In this document: positions 1 to 6,177 of the stretch, piece after piece
Layout of the letters: each line of letters opens with the position of its first letter
Numbering within the stretch: position 1 is the stretch's first letter
Assembly: GCA_021844725.1 (NCBI GenBank)
Contig: JAKBSX010000181.1
Location: 1-6,408 of the forward strand
DNA: 6,408 nucleotides
Direction of reading: 5' to 3'
From: Actinomycetes bacterium
Lineage (GTDB): Bacteria; Actinomycetota; Acidimicrobiia; Acidimicrobiales; Acidimicrobiaceae
Notes under the pieces: generated by a model
The model's database searches: none
Told to the model about the DNA's origin: nothing
Seen by the model: only the letters and a program-made list of their open reading frames with translations
Translations under genes and position numbers: made by a program

Positions 1-8
1 TCCACTCT

Positions 9-215
9 TCATTTCCTGACCTTGAACTTCCCTGCATTATCCTTCATGGACCGGAAGAAGTTTTCAGCGACCAGCTTTTCGCCAAAGACCCTAAGGGTGG
101 AATGGGCACTATTGGCTCTGACGTCGGGATAAATACTCATTACTTCTATCAAGATAGGCAAGTCTTCTGTCAGGACAGTCCAGTCACCCTGGTGAATAAG
201 GGTGATGTCCTGCAT
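9..215 (-). CDS. Possible truncated N-terminal domain of a bacterio-opsin-activator-type HTH regulator
   Basis: This is a 68-residue frame starting MQDITLIHQGDW and ending KFKVRK before a TGA. The pattern H-x-GDW-x-x-LT near the start, then YP, a hydrophobic strand with G (RVFGEKL) and a K-rich strand, resembles the N-terminal region of archaeal bacterio-opsin-activator/HTH_10-type transcription factors, common in Thermoplasmata. That match is from memory of the family. Such proteins usually run to about 200 residues with a C-terminal HTH, which is absent here, so the gene is either broken or a stand-alone small protein. One extra A in the AAA just before the stop would let the frame continue as KVRKMKSG to the window edge. 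A strong Shine-Dalgarno lies about 20 bases upstream, longer than ideal; no other in-frame start codon lies between it and this ATG. The gene is divergent from the kinase/enolase-like operon and could have regulated it, which is speculation. Confidence 0.4.
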   Translation of the reverse strand: MQDITLIHQGDWTVLTEDLPILIEVMSIYPDVRANSAHSTLRVFGEKLVAENFFRSMKDNAGKFKVRK

Positions 216-235
216 ACATGCCCGTCTCGCTTCAA

Positions 236-244
236 CACCTCCTC
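236..244 (-). promoter_or_regulatory. Shine-Dalgarno-like site upstream of the left-edge minus-strand frame
   Basis: Read on the minus strand this is GAGGAGGTG, close to the archaeal consensus GGAGGTGAT. It lies about 20 bases before the ATG at 215 and about 16 before an out-of-frame ATG at 219. It supports real translation starting here on the minus strand, but the spacing is too long to settle the exact start. Confidence 0.45.
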
Positions 245-345
245 ATAATCATTTAGTCGGGGTAACAGCATAGTTGTTCTTGAGCTTTTACTAATTCGCT
301 TCATCGAAATCAAGCAAAGCAGTCTCAAGATTGGCGAACAGAATG

Positions 346-386
346 TGTCGATGGATTCATCGATTTACTTATCTATCGATGCGACA
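346..386. repeat. Clustered inverted repeats upstream of the kinase/enolase-like operon
   Basis: CATCGAT (358-364) and ATCGATG (375-381) form a perfect 7-base inverted repeat with a 10-base A/T-rich loop. The outer arms TGTCG (346-350) and CGACA (382-386) also pair, with a 7-base bulge on the left. An alternative small hairpin pairs TCGATG (348-353) with CATCGA (358-363). The cluster lies 48-88 bases before the kinase ATG and encloses the A/T-rich stretch TTTACTTATC. It could be an operator over the promoter or an RNA hairpin in the leader; the sequence does not decide between these. Confidence 0.35.
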
Positions 387-399
387 TTATGGTAGAATT

Positions 400-411
400 G
401 TTGGCACCAAC
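400..411. promoter_or_regulatory. Short dyad GTTGG-CA-CCAAC before the kinase start
   Basis: A perfect 5+2+5 inverted repeat sits 22 bases before the ATG at 434. It is compact enough to be a protein-binding half-site pair or a tiny leader hairpin. No TATA-like element is present at the right distance for a leaderless transcript from 434, so this dyad is probably within the 5' leader. A chance dyad of this length is possible. Confidence 0.25.
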
Positions 412-433
412 CAGACTTGGGATGTAGCAAAGC

Positions 434-1438
434 ATGAAGTTCACAGACATAGAATATCTGAGTTCATACTTCGAAAGACACGGGATTTGTTCAGGGCAGA
501 AAGTGGTTGCAATTGAAGAAGTCAAGGGAGGAGTTTCTGCAGATGTGTACAGGGTCAAAATGAGCTCGTGCGATTTGATTGTAAAAGTACCCCTAGGAAA
601 ATTAAAAGTTGAAAAGGAGTGGATTTCAGACACCATACGTGGAAGGAACGAATTCAGGGCACTTTATATTGCATCTTCTATCTTAGGAAACAACTCTGTC
701 CCAAAACCTTACTTTTTTGATGACGAGTCGCGTGCACTGATAATATCCGCTGCACCTGCGGAGTTTGTGACGTGGAAATCACTGCTAATCAGTAACCAGG
801 CCGATACAAGAATCGCAGAGGTTCTGGCAGATAATCTTGGGCGTTTCCACAAAGGATCGATGGGGCAAGACTGGCTTGAGGGCGAGCTAACAGAAAGTTC
901 AAGATTATTCTATGAGTTGAGACTTAATCCATATTTTGAACATCTTCTACCGCTCCATACAAGGCACAGAGAAAACATCACCGAGGTTATCCAACTTCTA
1001 AGAGACGAAAAACGCTCACTCGTACACGGCGACTTTAGTCCTAAGAACATACTCACTGATGGCACTTCAAGAGTTGTTATCCTCGACTGGGAGGTAATTC
1101 ATTACGGGAATCCGGTTTTCGACTTGGGATTTATGTGCACGCATCTCACCCTGAAAGCTATTCATCTGGGAAAAGAGGACCCTCAAAAATGGCTGAACCT
1201 CATTAATGTGTTCTACGATAGATATAATTCCACGGTCGATTATCTAACAATAGATGACGACGAGTTCTTCAAGGTTCTTGGCGCACTGCTCGTCGCACGT
1301 GTGGATGGTAAATCGCCGGTTGAATACCTTTCCATGCCAGAGAAAGATTTTGTGAGATCATTCGGTCTTCATGTATTAAGCACAAGGTTTGAGAGCATTG
1401 ATGAATATTTCTCCCAGCTTGAGAGTAAATTACGATGA
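434..1438 (+). CDS. APH/choline-kinase-fold small-molecule phosphotransferase
   Basis: This is a 334-residue cytosolic kinase of the aminoglycoside phosphotransferase superfamily, which transfers phosphate from ATP to a small-molecule hydroxyl. The N-lobe shows a glycine-rich nucleotide loop (GGVSADVYRV, about 32-41), the ATP-contacting lysine in LIVKVP (K51) and a probable partner glutamate in RNEF (E73). The C-lobe has the Brenner motif HGDFSPKN, with catalytic base D200 and N205, then the metal-binding aspartate in ILDWE (D218) and GNPVFDLGF, typical of the superfamily. The length is normal and the motifs are intact, so it should be active. An in-frame TAG at 425 fixes the ATG at 434 as first possible start; the Shine-Dalgarno is weak. 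Its stop overlaps the enolase-like start in ATGA, so the two are probably translationally coupled and share a pathway. Database labels of antibiotic resistance would be misleading: a metabolic substrate, perhaps a hydroxy acid or sugar acid, is more likely. The exact substrate is unknown. Confidence 0.9.
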   Translation: MKFTDIEYLSSYFERHGICSGQKVVAIEEVKGGVSADVYRVKMSSCDLIVKVPLGKLKVEKEWISDTIRGRNEFRALYIASSILGNNSVPKPYFFDDESRALIISAAPAEFVTWKSLLISNQADTRIAEVLADNLGRFHKGSMGQDWLEGELTESSRLFYELRLNPYFEHLLPLHTRHRENITEVIQLLRDEKRSLVHGDFSPKNILTDGTSRVVILDWEVIHYGNPVFDLGFMCTHLTLKAIHLGKEDPQKWLNLINVFYDRYNSTVDYLTIDDDEFFKVLGALLVARVDGKSPVEYLSMPEKDFVRSFGLHVLSTRFESIDEYFSQLESKLR

Positions 1439-2736
1439 AACAGGCTAAGGAAGGTATAGCTATGATAGCTGGGAGAGAAGTTCTGGACTCCCGGGGAAGG
1501 CCGACTGTCGAGGTTGATGTTTTCACGTTTGGCGGTGCGATGGGAAGGGCCATCGTTCCTTCTGGTGCGTCTAAAGGCAGATATGAAGCTCACGAACTGA
1601 GAGATGGTGACTTACGAAGATACAGAGGACTTGGTGTCCGCAAGGCAGTGTACAACATAAACGAGTTCATAAAGCCAAAGCTCAAGGGTTTATCTGTTTT
1701 AGACCAAACAAGAATAGACGAACTCATGATTGAGCTGGACGGCACACCTCAGAAGGAACGTATGGGTGCAAACGCAATACTGGGTGTATCACTTGCAGTT
1801 ACAAAAGCCGCAGCTATCCAGAAGGGAGTTGGGCTGTATCGGTATTTTCATGAGCTTGCTGGTTTCGGAAAAGGCAATCTGATACCCCTACCACTAGTGA
1901 ATGTATTAAGCGGCGGATTGCATACAAGGAAGGGCATTGATTTTCAGGACTACCAGGTTGTTCCTCTCAGGGCTGGAAGTTTTTCAGAATCAATGGAGCA
2001 GATAAGTGAAGTTATCAACTGCACACGTGACATTCTGATGGAGCAAAACAATCCGTCTCTCGGGCTGGCAGACGAGGGAGGGTTCTGCCCAATTGGATTG
2101 ACAAATGAAGACGCATGTTCGATAATCATTAATGCGATAGAGAGAGCCGGATTTAAACCTGGAAAGAATGTAGGAATAGCTGTCGATTTTGCATCGAATT
2201 CATACTTCAGGGAAGGAGAGTATTTACTCAGTTCTGAAGGCAGAGTCCTGGATGCATCAGAGATGATAGATTACATAAAGGAATTCTGTGAAAGATACCC
2301 AATAGTATCAATCGAGGATCCATTGGGGGAAGATGATTTGAACGGATGGGCGGAACTCACACGAGCGCTGGGCGGGAAACTGCAGGTCATCGGAGATGAT
2401 ATATTTGTGACAAGTCCCTCAAGAATTGCACTCGCGGCCAGAAACGGCATTGGGAATGCAGCCCTGATCAAGATGAATCAGGTAGGAACTGTCACAGAGA
2501 CGTTAAGCGCATTGAAGTTTGCCATGGAAAGCGGGTATCGGACTGTGGTTTCTGCAAGATCTGGTGAGACAGAAGATCCGACTATAGCGGATCTGGCTGT
2601 AGGCACCGACGCCGGCCAGATAAAAGTGGGTTCGCTTCACAGCTCATCTAGGCTTGCAAAGTGGAACCAATTATTAAGGATTGAGGAAAAACTTGGTGGT
2701 AACGGAGTTTGGGCAGGTAGTTGGCCCATTGAGTGA
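1435..2736 (+). CDS. Enolase-like protein (phosphopyruvate hydratase paralog with altered active site)
   Basis: This 433-residue protein has full enolase length and both domains. The N-terminal part shows REVLDSRG and PSGASKG; the C-terminal barrel shows ADEGGF, SIEDP, GDDIFVT, ALIKMNQ, RSGETED and GQIK. By alignment from memory with bacterial and yeast enolase, it keeps metal ligands D251, E294 and D321, loop serine S46, H163, E214, catalytic K346 and K397, and phosphate-binding R375-S376. Two usual residues differ: A374 replaces the invariant His of VSHRSGETED, and D172 replaces the Glu of the QEF motif. Loop 1 reads GASKG instead of GASTG, adding a lysine near the active site. Automatic annotation would call it eno. 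I think it is a paralog handling another phosphorylated hydroxy acid, or a weak enolase, because it is co-translated with a small-molecule kinase. A second start at 1462 (M10) has a better Shine-Dalgarno, but the longer form keeps the usual first strand before GRE. Confidence 0.93.
   Translation: MKQAKEGIAMIAGREVLDSRGRPTVEVDVFTFGGAMGRAIVPSGASKGRYEAHELRDGDLRRYRGLGVRKAVYNINEFIKPKLKGLSVLDQTRIDELMIELDGTPQKERMGANAILGVSLAVTKAAAIQKGVGLYRYFHELAGFGKGNLIPLPLVNVLSGGLHTRKGIDFQDYQVVPLRAGSFSESMEQISEVINCTRDILMEQNNPSLGLADEGGFCPIGLTNEDACSIIINAIERAGFKPGKNVGIAVDFASNSYFREGEYLLSSEGRVLDASEMIDYIKEFCERYPIVSIEDPLGEDDLNGWAELTRALGGKLQVIGDDIFVTSPSRIALAARNGIGNAALIKMNQVGTVTETLSALKFAMESGYRTVVSARSGETEDPTIADLAVGTDAGQIKVGSLHSSSRLAKWNQLLRIEEKLGGNGVWAGSWPIE
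1447..1455 (+). promoter_or_regulatory. Internal ribosome-binding site favouring a shorter enolase-like start
   Basis: AAGGAAGGT lies 6 bases before the in-frame ATG at 1462 and within the first codons of the longer frame. It could drive initiation at M10 independently of coupling to the kinase stop. A start there would remove part of the first strand that normally precedes the GRE motif in enolases, so the site may simply be coding sequence rich in A and G. Confidence 0.3.
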
Positions 2737-2798
2737 ACACAGGTTGAATTACAACAAATATATGCATAAACAGCAGGATTTACCTGTTTCAGTCAGAG

Positions 2799-2806
2799 TT
2801 AAATAA
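2799..2806 (+). promoter_or_regulatory. TATA-like box for the crotonase/CoA-transferase operon
   Basis: TTAAATAA lies with its centre about 33 bases before the crotonase ATG at 2836, close to the spacing expected for an archaeal box A and a leaderless or very short-leader transcript. No Shine-Dalgarno is visible before that ATG, which agrees with a leaderless start. A second A/T-rich run, AAATATATGC at about 2756-2765, is an alternative that would give a leader of about 45-50 bases. Confidence 0.45.
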
Positions 2807-2835
2807 GCAAATCTCACGATCACCTATTCACTGCT

Positions 2836-3618
2836 ATGAACGAAGAAACAGTTTTGCTATCGATAGAAGGACACGTAGGGATCATAACACTCAATCGGGA
2901 AAAGAAGCTGAACGCAATGGACAACCACATGACCAGCCTGCTGTATGAAAGGATAAGGGAAGCAGGAGAAAACAATAGCATCAAGGCAATTGTCATCACA
3001 GGTAAGGGAAAGGCATTCTCTGCGGGTTCTGACATTAATGAGTACGGGAAAATGACAAAAATCGTTGAATACGCAGAGCACCAGAGACTCGGCAGAGTCT
3101 TATTTGATTACATAGAAAATACAGGGAAACCAATAATTGCCGCGGTGAATGGTTACTGTCTTGGAGGAGGCATTGAACTTGCACTTGCATGTGACCTAAT
3201 AGTATCATCCCCTGAAGCGAAGTACGGAGATCCATCCCTCAGGCTTGGTGTAGTACCTGGGGGCGGCACAACGCAAAGGTTAACGCGGCTCATAGGAAGA
3301 AACAAGACAAAGGAGTTGTTGTTCACTGGCGAATTCCTTAGCGCACAAGAGGCAAAGGAACTAGGCATGGTCAACCTGATCGTGCCGGCAGACAGTCTCA
3401 TTGAGGAAACAAGAAGAATGGCGTTGAAGATCATCAGTATGCCGCCTCTTTCACTCGCCAAGGCGAAAAAACTGGTGAATGAGGGGGCGGAGTCACCACT
3501 CAATGTTGCCTTATCCTACGAGATAGAGTCGACGATAGCACTTTATGGCACAGCAGATGCGAGAGAGGGACTGAGTGCTTTTATCGAGAAGAGAGAGCCA
3601 CATTTTAAGGGGGAATGA
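2836..3618 (+). CDS. Crotonase-family enoyl-CoA hydratase/isomerase-like protein, one catalytic Glu replaced
   Basis: This 260-residue protein has the normal length for a single-domain crotonase acting on acyl-CoA thioesters in the cytosol. Family hallmarks are KAFSAGSDI (59-67), which supplies the first oxyanion-hole amide, and AAVNGYCLGGGIELALACD (102-120), which supplies the second. PGGGTTQRL and ISAQ-type LSAQEAKELGMVN follow in the usual order. E114 matches Glu144 of rat crotonase. The second catalytic glutamate, Glu164 of the rat enzyme (in GQPE), is replaced: the motif here is YGDPS, with S134. Standard syn-hydration uses both residues, so this may be a different crotonase reaction, or use D132 instead. 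An in-frame TAA at 2800 and the absence of other start codons support the ATG at 2836. It overlaps the CoA-transferase gene by ATGA. The carnitine system CaiD/CaiB is a precedent for this pairing, but identity with it is not shown. Confidence 0.92.
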   Translation: MNEETVLLSIEGHVGIITLNREKKLNAMDNHMTSLLYERIREAGENNSIKAIVITGKGKAFSAGSDINEYGKMTKIVEYAEHQRLGRVLFDYIENTGKPIIAAVNGYCLGGGIELALACDLIVSSPEAKYGDPSLRLGVVPGGGTTQRLTRLIGRNKTKELLFTGEFLSAQEAKELGMVNLIVPADSLIEETRRMALKIISMPPLSLAKAKKLVNEGAESPLNVALSYEIESTIALYGTADAREGLSAFIEKREPHFKGE

Positions 3619-4796
3619 ACTTGCCGCACGGATCACTTGAAGGCGTGAAAGTCCTTGAAATGACACAATATTACAACGGCCCATATGCCGGGAGAATGCT
3701 GGGCGAACTGGGTGCGGACGTGATAAAAATAGAGCCACCCTGGGGTGACCCACAAAGACACACCCCACCGTTCATTGGCAAAGATTCCCTTCACTTCATA
3801 TTTTACAATGCGAACAAAAAATTCATAACACTCAACGTCAAATCTGAAAAGGGGAAAGAGATATTCTTCAAATTGGTGGAACAATCAGACATATTCATCG
3901 AAAACTTCAGGCCCGGCACACTGGATAAGCTTGGCATAGGCTATGAAAAACAGAAGGCGGTTAATCCAGGTATAATATACTGCTCTAGTTCTGCATATGG
4001 AGAAGGACCGTACAAAGACTTACCGGGATTCGACCCTGTCGTCCAAGCGTTCAGCGGCCTCATGGACACCAATGGCTTCCCGGATATGCCGACCAGACTT
4101 GGTACAAGCGGGCTCGATATAGTAACGCCTGTTTTTGCCGATCTGGCGATTGTTTCAGCCCTAAGACACCGAGATAGAACGGGAGAGGGGCAAAGCATAG
4201 ATATAGCCATGTACGACGTCGCGGTCTTGATGTCCCAACAGAGTATGGTATACTACTTCGGCGGTTATCCGGTGAGGACAGGACCTACCAGTTTCATGGT
4301 TTCTCCGGAGTATCTTTTCAGAACAAGAGATGGTCGTGTTTATGTCATAATTCACACTGAAAGCGCATGGACAAAGCTGGTGGATTACTTTGACAGAAGG
4401 GACTTGTTGCAAGATATCAGGTTCAAGAACAATGAGAAGCGCGTTGAAAACAGGGATGACCTCATCAAAATAGTAAGCACATGGTTTGCTGAATTGACCA
4501 ATCGTGAGCTTATAGAGATCATTGAAAAAGTTGGCGGGGTGTGTGGGGAATTTCGTGAGACTCCGGTTCAGCTTGACGATCCGGAGACCACGGCCAGGAA
4601 GATGTATCCTGAGTTTGTTCTCCCTGATCGCAATAAAGTGAGGATTCCTGGCTCAGCTTTCAAGCTGAGCATCACTCCCGGAATCGTGAATAGCGCCGGC
4701 CTTCCGATTGGATTCCACAATGAAGAGATATATTTCGGAATGCTGGGAATTGGTGCCCCAGAGATGTTTGAACTGAAGAGATCTGGTGTAATATGA
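3615..4796 (+). CDS. Class III CoA-transferase (CaiB/BaiF/Frc family)
   Basis: This 393-residue protein has the normal length for family III CoA-transferases, which move CoA from a donor thioester to an acceptor carboxylate through an enzyme-bound Asp anhydride, usually as interlocked dimers. It begins with the conserved LEGVKVLEMTQYYNGPYAG and GADVIKIEPPWGDP. Then come LNVKSEKG, the ENFRPGTLDKLGIGY block (96-110), AYGEGPYKDLPGFDPVVQA (127-145) and the GLD motif. D168 there fits the catalytic Asp169 of formyl-CoA transferase and CaiB. RDRTGEGQSIDIAMYD follows. All expected blocks are present and in order, so it should be functional. Its start overlaps the crotonase stop in ATGA and a GGGGGA run abuts the ATG, too close to act as a normal Shine-Dalgarno, so termination-reinitiation is likely. 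The pair suggests that this enzyme activates an acid as a CoA ester and the crotonase transforms it. The substrate cannot be read from the sequence. Confidence 0.92.
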   Translation: MNLPHGSLEGVKVLEMTQYYNGPYAGRMLGELGADVIKIEPPWGDPQRHTPPFIGKDSLHFIFYNANKKFITLNVKSEKGKEIFFKLVEQSDIFIENFRPGTLDKLGIGYEKQKAVNPGIIYCSSSAYGEGPYKDLPGFDPVVQAFSGLMDTNGFPDMPTRLGTSGLDIVTPVFADLAIVSALRHRDRTGEGQSIDIAMYDVAVLMSQQSMVYYFGGYPVRTGPTSFMVSPEYLFRTRDGRVYVIIHTESAWTKLVDYFDRRDLLQDIRFKNNEKRVENRDDLIKIVSTWFAELTNRELIEIIEKVGGVCGEFRETPVQLDDPETTARKMYPEFVLPDRNKVRIPGSAFKLSITPGIVNSAGLPIGFHNEEIYFGMLGIGAPEMFELKRSGVI

Positions 4797-4850
4797 ACCG
4801 GGGCAATTGCTAACTGAATGAGAGCCGTTTCCATCGAGCCTGACGCAACA

Positions 4851-6080
4851 TCATGCCCTTCTTCTCTGGGGACCAGTGTGGCCGCATTTGCACGGGGAAT
4901 ATGACAAATGAGGTATTGTAGGGAACCACTCCCCGCGGGCTGTATCGGCATTGTATTTGTACTCTCCTGCTTCCGAATACAAGCTCTCAAATTTCTCCAC
5001 TTTGTCCAAATCTACTTCGATTCCGAACCCTGGCAAATCGCGCACTATTGTTGCGCCATTTTCAACAACGATCGGTTTCTTGAGTAAGTCCTCTTCAAGA
5101 TGAATATAATGCGTGTCGATCGCATATCCGAGATTCGGTGTGCATGCGGCAGAATGAAGCATGGATGACAGGCCTATACCGGTTTCTCCAGGGCTGTGCA
5201 TTCCGAGTTCAAACTGATTCGCCCAGGCAATTGCCGCGAGTTCAATAAAGCCAGTACACCCGTAGTACCAATGTGGGTCACCAAGTATTATACTGACAGC
5301 TTCCCGAAGATAGGCATGAGGAATGTCCTGTATTCTGGTAATGGCTGTGTTGGTTGCGACAGGCGCGCCAGTAGCCTGCCTGAATTCCCTCAATCCCTCC
5401 ATTGACCATACAGGATCCTCATAATACTCAATAGGAATATCTCTTAGACATCTGTAGACTCTGATGGCATCAGACAAACTCCAGGCTCCATTTGGATCAA
5501 TCCTGAACTTAACATTGGGCAGCGCTTCTGACATCGCTTTTATAACGTCGACTTCGTGCTGGGGGCTGAATACACCTGTCTTCAGCTTTATAATGGAGAA
5601 GTCGTACTCTTGGACAAGCCTTTTTGTGAATGCAGTAAATTCTTCTGGCGTCTCTTCTCTTTCAGTGGGGAACAGATATCCTGCTATCGGAACCTCATCT
5701 CTGATTTTCCCCCCCAGCAAGCTGTGGACTGGGGCAGATAACGCTTTGCCCTTTATGTCAAGAAGTGCAGTTTCGATAGCGAACCACATCTGTGGAAGAA
5801 GTTGATTATAATAAGTGGAGGTAATTGGAGACGCGACCTTCCACCTCAAACGCCTTACGTTGAGAGGGTCTTCTCCAATCACCATGCCTTTGAGAAAACG
5901 GAATAGCTGTTCAAGTGAAAAGCCTCCCCCACCGACTTCCCCAAATCCAGTGATACCTTCATTCGTGTTCAATTCGATGAGCGTGAATATGAATCTGCCA
6001 GGGTGCGCTCCAACACCGTGCCTGAGCGATCTTTTCAGAGGAACCGATATGTTTCTGATTTTCATGTCAGTAATCTTCAT
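4851..6080 (-). CDS. Glucarate-dehydratase-like enzyme, mandelate racemase/enolase superfamily
   Basis: This 409-residue protein has the capping N-terminal domain (VGAHPGRFIFTLIE, GFGEVGGGG) and the (beta/alpha)7-beta barrel of the superfamily. Active-site residues, numbered from the TTG described below, follow the glucarate dehydratase pattern. K166-x-K168 sits in IIKLKTG. Metal ligands are D196 (RIDPNGAWS), E222 (YYEDP) and N245 (ATNTAI). D269 is in ILGDPHW and catalytic H296 in LGMHSPGETG. The HSPGETGIG and DPHWYYGCTGFIELA stretches point to the GlucD subgroup rather than archaeal gluconate dehydratase. It probably abstracts the proton next to a sugar-acid carboxylate and dehydrates it to a 2-keto-3-deoxy acid. 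Gluconate, galactarate or another acid could be the true substrate. The frame can be read from TTG at 6083, but ATG at 6080 directly follows and is the likelier start, behind GGGAAGTGTGATTG. The C-terminal tail after WFPTIPH is unusual: it has a CKC motif and ends QRRRA. Confidence 0.92.
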   Translation of the reverse strand: MKITDMKIRNISVPLKRSLRHGVGAHPGRFIFTLIELNTNEGITGFGEVGGGGFSLEQLFRFLKGMVIGEDPLNVRRLRWKVASPITSTYYNQLLPQMWFAIETALLDIKGKALSAPVHSLLGGKIRDEVPIAGYLFPTEREETPEEFTAFTKRLVQEYDFSIIKLKTGVFSPQHEVDVIKAMSEALPNVKFRIDPNGAWSLSDAIRVYRCLRDIPIEYYEDPVWSMEGLREFRQATGAPVATNTAITRIQDIPHAYLREAVSIILGDPHWYYGCTGFIELAAIAWANQFELGMHSPGETGIGLSSMLHSAACTPNLGYAIDTHYIHLEEDLLKKPIVVENGATIVRDLPGFGIEVDLDKVEKFESLYSEAGEYKYNADTARGEWFPTIPHLSYSPCKCGHTGPQRRRA

Positions 6081-6095
6081 CAATCACACTTCCCT

Positions 6096-6177
6096 AAACT
6101 TTCAACAGGTAGATTGATTCAACCGAGTTAAGTCTTGTTGTTAACATATTTAGCGGTTGTCCACCTGAAAGTTGTTT
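6096..6177. repeat. Imperfect inverted repeat bracketing the promoter of the dehydratase gene
   Basis: AAACTTTCAACAGGT (6096-6110) and ACCTGAAAGTTGTTT (6163-6177) are imperfect inverted copies. The second reads AAACAACTTTCAGGT on the other strand, matching the first apart from a shifted CA/AC pair. The copies are centred about 67 bases apart and bracket the TATA-like box at 6144-6153. This placement fits a pair of operator sites for a dimeric regulator or a DNA-looping repressor, but no regulator gene is visible next to it. Confidence 0.35.
6144..6153 (-). promoter_or_regulatory. TATA-like box for the glucarate-dehydratase-like gene
   Basis: On the minus strand this reads CTAAATATGT, an archaeal box-A-like element about 65-70 bases before the ATG at 6080. 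Transcription starting about 25 bases downstream would give a leader of roughly 40 bases carrying the GGGAAGTGTGA ribosome-binding region. The 8-base palindrome TGTTAACA (6139-6146) overlaps its downstream end and could be part of a regulator site. Confidence 0.4.

Noticed and set aside
331..516. 61-residue plus-strand frame crossing the kinase start
   Set aside because: It overlaps the well-supported kinase in another frame and shows no family pattern.
373..636. 87-residue minus-strand frame
   Set aside because: It is antisense to the kinase N-terminal coding region and has no recognisable motifs.
434..1438. Antibiotic-resistance role for the APH-family kinase
   Set aside because: The fold is shared by many metabolic kinases and the partner is an enolase-like enzyme, so resistance is not supported.
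2772..2791. Possible terminator hairpin CAGG-ATTTA-CCTG after the enolase-like gene
   Set aside because: The stem is only four strong pairs with mismatches outside, and no T-run follows.
4568..4990. 140-residue minus-strand frame at the convergent junction
   Set aside because: It is antisense to the CoA-transferase 3' end and overlaps the dehydratase 3' end in another frame, where both real genes have clear conserved motifs.
5464..5805. 113-residue plus-strand frame
   Set aside because: It is antisense to the barrel region of the dehydratase, whose catalytic motifs prove the minus-strand frame.
6081..6083. TTG as the start of the dehydratase
   Set aside because: An ATG follows directly and gives a protein only one residue shorter, so ATG at 6080 is the simpler choice.
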